From Shewanella abyssi (lineage in GTDB: Bacteria > Pseudomonadota > Gammaproteobacteria > Enterobacterales > Shewanellaceae): DNA of 64,000 nucleotides. The translations under genes were made by a program, and so were the position numbers. Shown here piece by piece: positions 29,316-38,799 of this stretch. The notes under the pieces are model-generated. The model saw only the letters and a program-made list of their open reading frames with translations. It searched no databases and was not told the origin of the DNA. Location of the stretch: the NCBI RefSeq assembly GCF_023284025.1, contig NZ_JAKIKR010000007.1, positions 62,001 through 126,000 of the forward strand. Direction: 5' to 3'. The first letter of the stretch is position 1; each line of letters opens with the position of its first letter.

Positions 29316-31037
29316 ATGACACAAGCTGTGCGCTCCCCCTTACCCCCGACATTCTTTGTCGCTAATACTATGGAGATCTTTGAAAGACTCGCCTGGTATG
29401 GCTTCTTTGCTCTATCATCGCTTTATATGACCTCACCAAAAACTCAAGGTGGCTTAGGTTTTTCAGATCAAGAACGTGGCCTACTACAAGGCATGATCCC
29501 CTTCTTTTTATACCTTTTCCCTGTACTGACAGGCGCACTCGCTGACCGCTATGGTTACCGGAAAATGTTTCTAATTTCTTACGCCATCATGTGCCCCAGT
29601 TACTATATATTGGGTCAGGTTGATAGCTTTAGTGGCTTCTTTCTCGCCTTTATGGGCGTCGCTGTGGGTGCCGCATGCTTTAAGCCGGTCGTCACCGGTA
29701 CCGTTGCCCGTACTACCGATGACACTAACCGTGGCTTAGGTTTTGGTATTTTCTACATGATGGTGAACATTGGTGGCTTCTTAGGGCCATTCATTGCAGG
29801 TTATGTTCGTGCCATTAGCTGGGACTGGGTATTTATTATGTCTTCATTCTGGATAGCACTTAACTTTATCCCTGCGCTATTGTTCTATAAAGAGCCAACG
29901 GATCAAAACAGCCAAAAAGGTAAACCACTCAAGGCCGTTTTTAGCGATATTCAAGAGGTCCTCGGTAATGCTCGCTTCGCTATCCTATTTTTCGGCACGC
30001 TGATTATATTAATGTCTTTTGGCGCCAAATGGATCACCGGTGAAACAACACTGATCATCTATGCTTGCTGGTTCGCAGGTCATCTTATTTGGGACAAACT
30101 TGCCTCATCTCAAAAAGGTGCACCATGGTATGGCCAAAAAATTAGCTTAGGCAACAAGCCATTTGTTATCTACCTGCTTATCCTGTCTGGTATGTGGATG
30201 GTGTATCAACAGATATTCATTACCTTACCTATCTATATACGTGATTTTGTCGACACTAAAGACTTAGTCTTAATGCTAACCAACTATCCTGACCTGCTGC
30301 AGTTCTTTGCACCAGTAGACATCAGCTTACTACAATCAGAAATGACACGCTTAGCACAAGAAGTGAGTGCCGGAACCCTAAATGCTAAGCAAGCTTATTT
30401 TGAATTGGTTCATGCCAAGGTGATGGTGCCAACGGCAGAAATAAGCCAAGCATTGACCGCTATTGGACAAACTCCAGCTTTAGCAGCCCAATACGCACAA
30501 AACTGGGCCAGTGAATACCGCCAAGTTAACCCTGAATACCTAATCGGGCTCAACTTCTTATCCATTGTGATTATGCAGTTGCTTATCAGTCGCTCTATTG
30601 AGCGCTTCCAAGCGCTGCCAGTACTGGTAGGCGGAACCATTATCCTAGCACTAGGCACAGCCATTGGCGGTTTAGCCCATGGCGCTATCATGGGCGGAAC
30701 AATGGTACTGACTTCTATCCTAGTCTTTTCAATAGGTGAAATGGTCGCCTCGCCGAAGAGCCAGGAATATGTCGCTAGTTTTGCGCCTAATGATAAGAAA
30801 GCCATGTTTATGGGCTACTACTTTGTATCATCGGCTATTGGCTTTTTACTGGCCGGTCCATTATCAGGCTACCTATATTCAGAAGTTGCCAAAGGTGCTG
30901 AACGTCCAGACATGATGTGGTTTATTATTGGTGCATTGGGTCTGCTTACGGCATTAGGATTGGTTCTATTCCATAAGTTTGGCGTCACCCCTCAAGCTGA
31001 AAACGCAATTGACAGCGAGCTAACTGAAGTTAGCTAA
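29316..31037 (+). CDS. POT-family (proton-coupled oligopeptide-type) MFS transporter
   Basis: The 573-residue inner-membrane protein has the POT-family motif EIFERLAWYGFFAL near residue 20, corresponding to ExxERFxYYG where the acidic and Arg residues couple proton movement, and the MFS loop ADRYGYRKMF near 76. FGIFYMMVNIGGFLGP near 145 matches the PTR2 signature region. About 14 hydrophobic helices are visible. A large cytoplasmic-loop-like insertion (about 325-400, rich in charged and Ala residues) lies between helices. The probable substrate is di- or tripeptides, but other POT relatives carry different solutes. It ends at a strong terminator. Confidence 0.85.
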   Translation: MTQAVRSPLPPTFFVANTMEIFERLAWYGFFALSSLYMTSPKTQGGLGFSDQERGLLQGMIPFFLYLFPVLTGALADRYGYRKMFLISYAIMCPSYYILGQVDSFSGFFLAFMGVAVGAACFKPVVTGTVARTTDDTNRGLGFGIFYMMVNIGGFLGPFIAGYVRAISWDWVFIMSSFWIALNFIPALLFYKEPTDQNSQKGKPLKAVFSDIQEVLGNARFAILFFGTLIILMSFGAKWITGETTLIIYACWFAGHLIWDKLASSQKGAPWYGQKISLGNKPFVIYLLILSGMWMVYQQIFITLPIYIRDFVDTKDLVLMLTNYPDLLQFFAPVDISLLQSEMTRLAQEVSAGTLNAKQAYFELVHAKVMVPTAEISQALTAIGQTPALAAQYAQNWASEYRQVNPEYLIGLNFLSIVIMQLLISRSIERFQALPVLVGGTIILALGTAIGGLAHGAIMGGTMVLTSILVFSIGEMVASPKSQEYVASFAPNDKKAMFMGYYFVSSAIGFLLAGPLSGYLYSEVAKGAERPDMMWFIIGALGLLTALGLVLFHKFGVTPQAENAIDSELTEVS

Positions 31038-31053
31038 TCTCAATAAATAAGTT

Positions 31054-31088
31054 AAAGCCCACACCAATTTCATTAGTGTGGGCTTTTT
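31054..31088. terminator. Terminator between the transporter and the outer-membrane protein gene
   Basis: AAAGCCCACAC stem paired with GTGTGGGCTTTTT around a loop. Shared by the two convergent genes. Confidence 0.88.
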
Positions 31089-31107
31089 ATTGAGTACTAA
31101 AATAGCA

Positions 31108-31782
31108 TTAAAACTGAGAGCGAACCGCAAATACCCATTGGGTATCATCTGTTTCTATATCCTCAAGCTTTTCCCAATCATACTGATAACGCACCACCCA
31201 TGACCATTGTGGATTCACTTGATAGCCCATCGCTAACCAAGCTCGCGTATCAAAACGTTCTACGCCATCAATACCCGCATTACCTCGGGCATACAGCTCA
31301 CTGTACCAATGTTCGGTAATCGGTTTTAACACTGTAATACTGGCATTAGCTGCGGTACTGTCGGTATAAGACTTAACCGCTAAATGGTTAACGGCAAACT
31401 CAGTAAACACTTGAGTGTTTAACCAGCCTTCATGTTCATGCATCAAACCCAGTTGATACTGATAATGGCTGGCTTTACCTTGAGGTGTATCGGTCTTACC
31501 ATGATCAATCGATGCTCTAAGATGCCACTGATTAGAAGATGAATACAGATAACCAAAATGCCATTTATCACCGCTAGTATTGGTGTTTACAGAGAACTTT
31601 TGCTGGCTCGTTGCCAAACTACCACCCACTTTAAGTACGTCACCATCGAAGCCAACATAAAGCGAATCACTTAGGTTTAGCGGGTCGGCAATATGACGAT
31701 ACTGTTCGGCCAAAGCTGGGGCAGAAACTGTAGATAACAACAGTAATGAGCTAAAGAGAGGGTTGATGACCTGCACAGACAT
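31108..31782 (-). CDS. Outer-membrane beta-barrel-like protein
   Basis: The 224-residue protein has a signal peptide cut near ALA-EQY (residue 25) and then alternating polar/hydrophobic strands rich in aromatic residues, ending in Phe (VRSQF), which is the usual C-terminal sorting signal of barrel proteins. About ten strands can be counted, consistent with a small barrel. I cannot name a family. It is monocistronic and converges on the transporter. Confidence 0.65.
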   Translation of the reverse strand: MSVQVINPLFSSLLLLSTVSAPALAEQYRHIADPLNLSDSLYVGFDGDVLKVGGSLATSQQKFSVNTNTSGDKWHFGYLYSSSNQWHLRASIDHGKTDTPQGKASHYQYQLGLMHEHEGWLNTQVFTEFAVNHLAVKSYTDSTAANASITVLKPITEHWYSELYARGNAGIDGVERFDTRAWLAMGYQVNPQWSWVVRYQYDWEKLEDIETDDTQWVFAVRSQF

Positions 31783-31968
31783 AATATATACCGTGAAAAA
31801 GCGCTATTATTACTTTAGCGTCAAGTCTCAGCAAGAACTTTTACTTTATATTACAATGTATTAATAAAATTACCATAAGCCAATAAAGCATTAACAAATG
31901 CAACCAGCATCTAGTGCGTGATACAAATAAGCGATAGAATTTAATCGAAAATAAAGGGATAGTGACTA

Positions 31969-32322
31969 ATGGAAAGCGACAACAAAGCTTCACCTATGAC
32001 GCAAATATGGCATATTGTGTCTATGATCCCTGAAGGTAGAGTCAGTTCTTATGGAAAAATTGCTGATTTAGCCGGGCTACCTGGTAGAGCACGTTATGTG
32101 TCGAAGGCGCTCAAATCAGCACCTGATATGCTAGCTTTACCTTGGCATCGAGTGATTAACAGCCAAGGAAAGATCTCGTTTGCCGAGCATACTCAGCCTT
32201 ATAGGGAACAAATGGAGTTGCTACGCAGCGAAGGGGTTATCGTCAATCGCGGTCGAGTTAAGTTGTCTGATCACGAATGGCAGCCTGACATGGCAACATT
32301 AGTGCTTTCGATACCATTTTAG
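31969..32322 (+). CDS. Alkyltransferase-like (ATL) DNA-binding protein of the MGMT family
   Basis: This 117-residue protein has the DNA-binding half of O6-alkylguanine alkyltransferase: IWHIVSMIPEGRVSSYGKIADLAGLPGRARYVSKAL. The acceptor Cys of the usual PCHRV site is replaced by Trp (LPWHRVIN near residue 62), the hallmark of ATL proteins. These flip and hold alkylated guanine and hand it to nucleotide-excision repair without removing the alkyl group. It starts 33 bases before the DUF3108 gene and may share a transcript with it. Confidence 0.92.
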   Translation: MESDNKASPMTQIWHIVSMIPEGRVSSYGKIADLAGLPGRARYVSKALKSAPDMLALPWHRVINSQGKISFAEHTQPYREQMELLRSEGVIVNRGRVKLSDHEWQPDMATLVLSIPF

Positions 32323-32354
32323 AGCACATTAAACACTGTTTTAAGGAGGCGTTT

Positions 32355-33158
32355 TTGCCTATAAAGTCACGTATTCTATTTGCTGTCAGCTTACTATTGA
32401 CAAGTAATGTCGCCCTCACTGACACAACGCCTTTGACTCCTCATACTGCTGAATATCAAGTCAATTATGGCAGTATCGAACTCGGTCGCGCGCGTTATAT
32501 TTTGGCGGCTGCGGGTGACAACGCATTCAGATATCGTTTCGACAGTGATGTCAGTCTACTCATACTGTCTGATCAACGCCATATTCGCAGTGAGTTTACC
32601 CTTGAAGACAAGCAATTGATCCCAATGCGCTACTCTGTCGAGAGAACAGGAACCGGGCCTGATTTTAGAGAACAAATCGCTTTTGCCAAGGGGCAAAACG
32701 TGGTTCATAGCCGCTATAAAGATGAGCGAGCAAAGTTCCCTTACGACGCTGAACTGTTTGATCCTCTCATGGTGCAGTTACAATTTAGGCTCGATATAGC
32801 CGCCAATAAAGAAGAGCTGCATTACACCATGGTCAAAGAGGGAGAGATTGATGACTACGGCTTTAAGATTGTCGGCAAAGAGCGGGTCAATATTGATAGT
32901 GGCAGTTACCAAACCCTAAAGTTTGAAGTGGTGCGTGACAGTACTAAACGGCAAACATTTTTTTGGATGGCCCCCGAGCTAAGCTATCTCCCCATCCGCT
33001 TAACGCATTTTGAAAAAGGCAGTAAACAACTCGATATCCAACTGCTCAATTATAAGTTTGAGCAAGACACAAGCGTTGTTACCCCTGTCTTAGAACCTGT
33101 CTTAGCTGATGCTGTTAAACCCGTGGCCACAGAATCAAGCAACACCACCGAGCAATAA
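32355..33158 (+). CDS. DUF3108 domain protein, secreted
   Basis: The start is a TTG six bases after a full AAGGAGG; no better ATG is nearby. Residues 1-23 are a signal peptide, and HTAEYQVNYGSIELGRARY near 33 marks the start of the DUF3108 fold, which resembles lipoprotein-carrier-like half barrels. The remainder is a predicted antiparallel sheet with an acidic/Val-rich tail after residue 245. Function is not established; family members are periplasmic. It follows the ATL gene closely. Confidence 0.8.
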   Translation: MPIKSRILFAVSLLLTSNVALTDTTPLTPHTAEYQVNYGSIELGRARYILAAAGDNAFRYRFDSDVSLLILSDQRHIRSEFTLEDKQLIPMRYSVERTGTGPDFREQIAFAKGQNVVHSRYKDERAKFPYDAELFDPLMVQLQFRLDIAANKEELHYTMVKEGEIDDYGFKIVGKERVNIDSGSYQTLKFEVVRDSTKRQTFFWMAPELSYLPIRLTHFEKGSKQLDIQLLNYKFEQDTSVVTPVLEPVLADAVKPVATESSNTTEQ

Positions 33159-33221
33159 GCAATATCAAAGCCGAACATTAACAAAGCGCAGATAGCCACT
33201 AGCTAACCGCGCTTGTTATTA

Positions 33222-33268
33222 TATACCCGTCCTACTTGAAGATGCTCGTTTCAGAGGCGATGGGTATA
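33222..33268. repeat. Short derivative of the MITE-like repeat
   Basis: A 47-bp segment opens TATACCC and closes GGGTATA. Its first 35 bases match the left end of the element at 21724 at all but about five positions, including AGATGCTCGTTTCAGAG, after which it goes directly to the right end. It looks like a copy with the interior removed. Confidence 0.75.
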
Positions 33269-33282
33269 AGTTCAAGACAAGT

Positions 33283-34059
33283 CTAGCCTATCAGTAGCTT
33301 GCCTTTCTTAAACAGCTTCCATTCACCCGCCCCTAAGACGTTCCACTGCTCATCTTTGGTTAATGGGCGAGTAGCAATAACGGTAACAACATCATTCGGT
33401 GTGGTTTCTTTATCAAAATCAATCACCACATCAGTGTCGATTAACTTAGCCTTACCAAATGGCGCGCATCGAGTGATGTAGCACAAGTTATTACTGCAAT
33501 AACTCATCAAGTGCTCACCGTCACTCAAAATCATATTAAACACACCCAGGGCTCTGATCTCATCCGCCAAGGCCGCAATAAAACGATAAACCGCGAGCAT
33601 GTCATCTGGCGCTTTATCGCCAAACTGCGCTACCACTTTATCCATAATCCAACAAAATGCCATCTCGCTATCGGTATCTCCCACGGCATTAAACCGTGTC
33701 GAGGCAAACTTCTCTTCATAATCGCTTAGCTGACCGTTATGAGCATAAGTCCAATATTGACCCCATAGCTCACGCGTAAAAGGATGGGTATTCTCTAGAG
33801 ACACACAACCACGGTTAGCTTGCCGAATATGGCTCACAACCACTTCACTCTTAATTGGATAAGATTTTATCAATTTTGCAATATGTGAATCACTACTAGG
33901 GCGCGCATCTTTAAATGTTCGATTACCCTTACCTTCGTAAAAAGTGATCCCCCAGCCATCAATATGTGGGCCTGTCACACCGCCTCTTTCTGCGAGGCCA
34001 GTAAAACTAAATACAATATCGGTCGGCACATTGGCACTCATGGCCAGCAACTCGCACAT
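33283..34059 (-). CDS. Class II glutamine amidotransferase (YafJ-like)
   Basis: An Ntn-type glutaminase domain: Cys2 of MCELLAMSANVPTDI is the nucleophile after Met removal. GPHIDGWGITFY near 30, VVSHIRQANRGCVSLENTHPF near 74 and YWTYAHNGQLSDYEEKF near 104 give the glutamine-binding and oxyanion residues. At 258 residues it is a stand-alone glutaminase of the YafJ type; no synthetase partner is adjacent. Substrate is unknown. The gene is divergent from fadE. Confidence 0.9.
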   Translation of the reverse strand: MCELLAMSANVPTDIVFSFTGLAERGGVTGPHIDGWGITFYEGKGNRTFKDARPSSDSHIAKLIKSYPIKSEVVVSHIRQANRGCVSLENTHPFTRELWGQYWTYAHNGQLSDYEEKFASTRFNAVGDTDSEMAFCWIMDKVVAQFGDKAPDDMLAVYRFIAALADEIRALGVFNMILSDGEHLMSYCSNNLCYITRCAPFGKAKLIDTDVVIDFDKETTPNDVVTVIATRPLTKDEQWNVLGAGEWKLFKKGKLLIG

Positions 34060-34149
34060 TAATCTTAATCCTGTTCAATAAGCTACAACTCTATCAGTCC
34101 ATTCTAACCAGTTGCTCGCCATAGTGGAATCCTCCTTTAACACAAAAAA

Positions 34150-34168
34150 TTTAAACAATTGTTTGAAA
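34150..34168. promoter_or_regulatory. PsrA-like palindrome upstream of fadE
   Basis: TTTAAACAATTGTTTGAAA is a near-perfect inverted repeat of the AAAC-N4-GTTTG type bound by PsrA, the TetR-family fatty-acid regulator used by Shewanella. It lies about 130 bases before the fadE start. Assignment rests on the motif alone. Confidence 0.55.
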
Positions 34169-34295
34169 AAGACTTGTATTAAATCGGGCTAACGTTTAAA
34201 TTTTATGAGACACAGGTCTGACCACAACCTATAATTGTGACACCAACCACAAATAAGTGACTCGCTAAAAGTGATAAGTCACAACTAAAAGGAGA

Positions 34296-36749
34296 ATGAC
34301 AGTGACTACCCTACTTTGGATCCTGGCGATGATTTTTACCATAGGTGCTTTTGCCTATCTAAGAGTCTCCCTACTCACTGCGACCTTAGGTGCCGCCATT
34401 GTGATGGCTATCGGCACAGGTACAGCAGTCATTAGCCCGTTATTATGGGTTGCTTTTCTTGTTATCGCCCTACCGCTTAATCTTAGTTCTTTCAGACAGA
34501 ATGTCATCTCTCGTCCGTTACTTAAAATGTATCGCGGGATCATGCCAGAGATGTCGACCACAGAGAAAGAAGCGATTGAAGCCGGAACGACATGGTGGGA
34601 AGCAGACTTATTTGCAGGAAAACCTGATTGGAGCAAACTACATAACTACCCAAAGGCCACGTTGAGCCCAGAAGAGCAAGCGTTCCTAGACGGTCCAGTT
34701 GAAGAAGTGTGTAAGATGCTCAACCAACATCAAGTGTCCCATGAACTGGCTGATCTACCAGAAGATATATGGCAGTATTTAAAAGATAATGGCTTCTTCG
34801 CCATGATCATTAAGAAAAAATATGGTGGCTTAGAGTATTCTGCATACGCACAGTCACGTGTACTGCAAAAACTTGCGGGTTTAAGCAGTGAACTGGCCTC
34901 TACTGTTGGCGTCCCTAACTCTCTTGGTCCTGGTGAATTGTTGCAGCATTACGGCACTACCGCGCAACAAGATCATTATCTGCCACGTCTTGCACAAGGG
35001 CTTGAAGTCCCTTGCTTTGCCTTAACGAGCCCAGAAGCGGGTAGTGATGCAGGCGCTATTCCTGACTACGGCATCGTTTGTAAAGGCGAATGGGAAGGCG
35101 AAGAAATTCTTGGCATGAAACTCACATGGAACAAGCGCTACATTACTTTAGCGCCTGTCGCGACGGTGTTAGGTCTAGCCTTTAAACTGCGTGACCCTGA
35201 CCAACTCATAGGTAAAAAAGAAGAGCTTGGTATTACTTGTGCACTCATCCCAACCGATATCGAAGGCGTTGAGACTGGCCGCCGTCATTTCCCACTTAAC
35301 TGTATGTTCCAAAATGGTCCAACACGCGGCAAGGAAGTGTTTGTACCGCTGAGCTTTATCATTGGTGGCCCTGACATGGCTGGCCAAGGTTGGAAAATGC
35401 TGGTTGAGTGTTTATCTGTAGGCCGTGGTATTACGCTACCGTCTAACTCTGCCGGTGGTATTAAAACCGCAGCATTAGCAACGGGTGCCTACGCTCGTAT
35501 TCGTCGCCAGTTTAAGCTACCTATCGGAAAGCTCGAAGGCATCGAAGAGCCAATGGCACGCATCGGTGGTAATGCTTACCTAATGGATGCGGTAACAACG
35601 TTAACGACAACGGGTATCGATTTAGGCGAGAAGCCTTCCGTCGTCTCTGCCATCGTCAAGTTTCACCTCACCGACAGAATGCAAAGATGCGTGATTGACG
35701 CGATGGACATTCACGGTGGTAAAGGTGTCTGCTTAGGCCCGAATAACTATTTAGGCCGTGGCTACCAAGCCGCTCCAATTGCGATTACCGTTGAAGGCGC
35801 AAACATTCTTACTCGCTCGATGATCATTTATGGCCAAGGCGCAATCCGCTGTCACCCCTATGTGTTAGCTGAGATGGAATCGGCGTTTGATACAGATGCT
35901 AGCAAAGGGCTGCGTGATTTTGATGCCGCTATCTTTGGTCATATTGGATTTACCACCAGTAACTTGGTTCGTAGCTTCTGGTTAGGCTTAACGTCAAGCC
36001 GCTTCTCTAACGCGCCTTACTCAGATAAAACTAAGCGTTACTATCAGCAGATGAACCGCTTCAGTGCTAACCTGGCATTACTATCTGACTTAGCCATGGC
36101 GACATTAGGTGGCAACCTTAAACGTAAAGAACGTATATCAGCACGTTTGGGTGATCTACTCAGTCAGCTGTACCTTGCGTCAGCAACATTGAAGCGTTAT
36201 GAAGATGAAGGTCGTCAATCAGAAGATCTACCATTAGTGCAGTGGGCAGTTGAAGATTCACTTCATAAGCTACAAACTTCACTTGATGATCTGCTGGATA
36301 ACTTCCCCATGGGGCTTGGTTTACCACTGCGTGCTGTTATCTTCCCATTTGGTCGTCCACTAAAACGTCCTACTGACGTACTTGATCACAAGGTTGCTCA
36401 GATAATGCAAACACCTTGTGCTAGCCGTGAGCGTTTGGGTCAAGGCCAATTCTGGACACCTAGCGAGCACAATGCTGTAGGTATTCAGGAACAAACCTTC
36501 AAAGATATCTTGGCTTCAGAGCCTATCTACGACAAGGTCTGTAAAGCCGCTGGCAAGCGCCTACCGTTTATGTGGTTAGATAAAATAGCCGCTGAAGGTA
36601 AAGCACTTGGGGTACTTAGCGAAGATGAGATTGCCCTGTTAGAGCGTGCTGAAATTGGCCGCATGAAGTCAATCAATGTTGATGATTTTGATCCTGAAGA
36701 GCTTAAAGCGCGGGTGCTTGAGTTCGCCAAACAGGAACAAGCTGCCTAA
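34296..36749 (+). CDS. fadE: Acyl-CoA dehydrogenase FadE
   Basis: FadE carries out the first oxidation of beta-oxidation, making trans-2-enoyl-CoA with FAD. The 817-residue chain matches the large membrane-linked E. coli type rather than the 380-residue soluble type: two N-terminal hydrophobic segments (residues 1-60), [20 protein letters not shown] near 167, the substrate-binding [15 protein letters not shown] near 247, [13 protein letters not shown] near 370 and the [15 protein letters not shown] segment near 470. AAAAGGAG stands before the ATG. It ends at a hairpin terminator and has a PsrA-like site upstream. Confidence 0.95.
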   Translation: MTVTTLLWILAMIFTIGAFAYLRVSLLTATLGAAIVMAIGTGTAVISPLLWVAFLVIALPLNLSSFRQNVISRPLLKMYRGIMPEMSTTEKEAIEAGTTWWEADLFAGKPDWSKLHNYPKATLSPEEQAFLDGPVEEVCKMLNQHQVSHELADLPEDIWQYLKDNGFFAMIIKKKYGGLEYSAYAQSRVLQKLAGLSSELASTVGVPNSLGPGELLQHYGTTAQQDHYLPRLAQGLEVPCFALTSPEAGSDAGAIPDYGIVCKGEWEGEEILGMKLTWNKRYITLAPVATVLGLAFKLRDPDQLIGKKEELGITCALIPTDIEGVETGRRHFPLNCMFQNGPTRGKEVFVPLSFIIGGPDMAGQGWKMLVECLSVGRGITLPSNSAGGIKTAALATGAYARIRRQFKLPIGKLEGIEEPMARIGGNAYLMDAVTTLTTTGIDLGEKPSVVSAIVKFHLTDRMQRCVIDAMDIHGGKGVCLGPNNYLGRGYQAAPIAITVEGANILTRSMIIYGQGAIRCHPYVLAEMESAFDTDASKGLRDFDAAIFGHIGFTTSNLVRSFWLGLTSSRFSNAPYSDKTKRYYQQMNRFSANLALLSDLAMATLGGNLKRKERISARLGDLLSQLYLASATLKRYEDEGRQSEDLPLVQWAVEDSLHKLQTSLDDLLDNFPMGLGLPLRAVIFPFGRPLKRPTDVLDHKVAQIMQTPCASRERLGQGQFWTPSEHNAVGIQEQTFKDILASEPIYDKVCKAAGKRLPFMWLDKIAAEGKALGVLSEDEIALLERAEIGRMKSINVDDFDPEELKARVLEFAKQEQAA

Positions 36750-36781
36750 TCAAAAACGCTAATAACGTAAGATAAAACCTT

Positions 36782-36814
36782 AAAAGCCAGTCGCTACATG
36801 CAACTGGCTTTTTT
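36782..36814 (+). terminator. fadE terminator
   Basis: AAAAGCCAGT and ACTGGCTTTTTT pair around an 11-base loop. Confidence 0.88.
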
Positions 36815-36936
36815 ATTACTCAACTTCAGACAAATTGGGCACGACACTAGGTACTGCGGCATGTTTAGCATCTATAGGGATTAAACTAATTAACTCTACG
36901 CCATGGGTTAACGGCGCAGTATCAGCACCACTTATC

Positions 36937-36977
36937 ACCTTTACCTTTACCTTTACCTTTACCTTTACCTTTACCTT
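36937..36977. repeat. Hexanucleotide tandem repeat (ACCTTT)
   Basis: Six complete ACCTTT units and a seventh differing at its last base. On the minus strand, in one frame, it would encode Lys-Val repeats, but the surrounding frame does not look like a gene. It lies between the terminators of fadE and the CDGSH/glutamate synthase gene. Confidence 0.9.
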
Positions 36978-37007
36978 GCCATTGTGTAGATAAACCAATG
37001 AATACAT

Positions 37008-37042
37008 AAAAGCCCTTTGCTAACATTTAGCAAACGGCTTTT
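37008..37042 (-). terminator. Terminator of the CDGSH/glutamate-synthase-like gene
   Basis: AAAAGCC-TTTGCTAA pairs with TTAGCAAA-GGCTTTT. It sits about 75 bases past the stop codon on the minus strand. Confidence 0.75.
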
Positions 37043-37117
37043 ATCATTAGTTAACTAAGTTGATTATGATGTCGCGTAACATGCAGAGGAGAGCATAAAA
37101 GCGAGGTTATGACTACG

Positions 37118-38662
37118 CTAAAATTTAGCCATTCCAGAGTATTTAACACCCGATAGCTCTGCCATCTCCTTGTTCCAAGTGGCAAGGTCGTGTTTGTTGA
37201 ATTTGCTCAATTCATCATGGCCGCACGCTCGCGACATCACTTGCATTAACTCTACAGAAGCTTCGAAGAAGTTCTGCAACTGCTTTGAGGCTTTAGTCAC
37301 ATTAAGCCTTTGTCTTAAATCCGCCTTTTGAGTGGCAATGCCTGCTGGACAGTTATTGGTGTGACACATCCTAGCAGCGACGCAACCTATTGATTGCATC
37401 GCACTATTTGATATCGCGACCCCATCAGCACCCAATGCCATGGCCTTAACAAAGTCCATCGGCACACGCAGGCCACCGGTAACAATTAAGGTGACTTTGC
37501 CACTGACCCCTTGTTTATCAAGGTAAGCTCTTGCTCGTGCTAACGCAGGGATCGTTGGCACACTGATATGGTCTCTAAACATCTCTGGCGCAGCTCCAGT
37601 ACCTCCTCCACGGCCATCGAGGATGATATAATCAGCACTGGCATCTAGCGCAAATTGAATGTCATCTTCAATATGGTTAGCGCTGAGTTTAAAGCCGATG
37701 GGAATGCCACCCGTTACCTCGCGTACCCTATCCGCAAACTTCTTAAAATCTTCTGCTGTATGGAGTTTTTTAAAGGTGGGTGGAGATACTGCAGCGGTTC
37801 CCGCTTCAATTCCCCGAACCTGGGCAATTTTGCCAATATTCTTACTGGCGGGTAGATGCCCGCCAGTCCCCGTCTTGGCTCCTTGCCCTCCTTTAAAATG
37901 GAATGCCTGCACCGTTTTCAACTTGGACTCATCATAGCCAAAACCTGCACTTGCAAGCTCGTAGAAGTAACGTGAATTTGCCGCTTTCTCTTCGGGTAGC
38001 ATCCCTCCTTCTCCGGAGCATATCCCCGTTCCAGCCAATTCGGCTCCGGTGGCCAATGCTATCTTGGCCTCTTCTGATAAAGCACCAAAACTCATATCTG
38101 ATACAAGCAGTGGGATGTTCAATTTAAGCGGTTTGTTAGCTTGTGGCCCAATAACTAACTCTGTGGCTACCGATACGTCTTCCTGTAACGGTTGTTGTGC
38201 CATCTGTGCGACCATGACTTGCAAGTCATCCCAGTGAGGAAGTTGATACCTTGGTACTCCCATTGAGGTCATTGGACCGTGGTGTCCCATCTTAGAAAGG
38301 CCTTCTCTTGCGAGCTGATGGATAAACTCAACCGTGGGTTCTTCTTTGGTTGCGCTGGCAATAGGGGCGCTGCCAGTAACTTGGGCATCAAGCCCAGGAC
38401 CTTCATGACCAACTTGCTCATTAGAAAACTGCTTATGACTACCATCACAAAAGGGTAAGTTTGCGCTATGTTTACAGCGGCAAAGGTAAGCATCTCCATC
38501 TTCTTGCGCTGTAAAATTCTTTGGTTTGAAGTCCGTTCCGGCATGAGACCCATCGCAAAAAGGTTGGTTTTTGGAGCGGCCACAAGTACAAAAATAATAT
38601 TGCTGATCTTTGCTCAAATCAACTTTGATTGGTTTGTTGTCGGCAACAATAGGTTTACTCAT
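37118..38662 (-). CDS. CDGSH iron-sulfur domains fused to FMN-binding glutamate synthase-like domain
   Basis: Residues about 1-80 hold two complete CDGSH [2Fe-2S] motifs, CTCGRSKNQPFCDGSH and CRCKHSANLPFCDGSH, as in mitoNEET-type proteins. Residues about 120-500 are the glutamate-synthase FMN/[3Fe-4S] barrel: VSDMSFGALSEEAK near 187, LDGRGGGTGAAP near 347 and the cluster Cys in CVAARMCHTNNC (C-x5-C-x4-C) near 430. The glutaminase domain of true GltB is absent, so glutamine is not the likely nitrogen source. Stand-alone domains of this kind have been linked to amine or redox chemistry; the reaction here is unknown. It is monocistronic. Confidence 0.85.
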   Translation of the reverse strand: MSKPIVADNKPIKVDLSKDQQYYFCTCGRSKNQPFCDGSHAGTDFKPKNFTAQEDGDAYLCRCKHSANLPFCDGSHKQFSNEQVGHEGPGLDAQVTGSAPIASATKEEPTVEFIHQLAREGLSKMGHHGPMTSMGVPRYQLPHWDDLQVMVAQMAQQPLQEDVSVATELVIGPQANKPLKLNIPLLVSDMSFGALSEEAKIALATGAELAGTGICSGEGGMLPEEKAANSRYFYELASAGFGYDESKLKTVQAFHFKGGQGAKTGTGGHLPASKNIGKIAQVRGIEAGTAAVSPPTFKKLHTAEDFKKFADRVREVTGGIPIGFKLSANHIEDDIQFALDASADYIILDGRGGGTGAAPEMFRDHISVPTIPALARARAYLDKQGVSGKVTLIVTGGLRVPMDFVKAMALGADGVAISNSAMQSIGCVAARMCHTNNCPAGIATQKADLRQRLNVTKASKQLQNFFEASVELMQVMSRACGHDELSKFNKHDLATWNKEMAELSGVKYSGMAKF

Positions 38663-38799
38663 GTTCCATCCTTATAATTAGAGAATCCACTTTTCATAGC
38701 TTATCTATAAGGATAGAAGAAAGATGGTAATTCCCCCTAAAAATCATGTCATTCCATTCATCGAAAGTCGGTATATTTCAAGGGGTTTGTGCATTTAGA

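Noticed and set aside
30410..30805. 131-codon minus-strand frame inside the POT transporter
   Set aside because: Antisense shadow of a membrane protein gene; composition follows the opposite strand.
36816..37007. 63-codon minus-strand frame with Lys-Val repeats
   Set aside because: Its ATG lies at the edge of a terminator stem, the middle is a hexanucleotide repeat, and the rest resembles nothing; treated as non-coding repeat.
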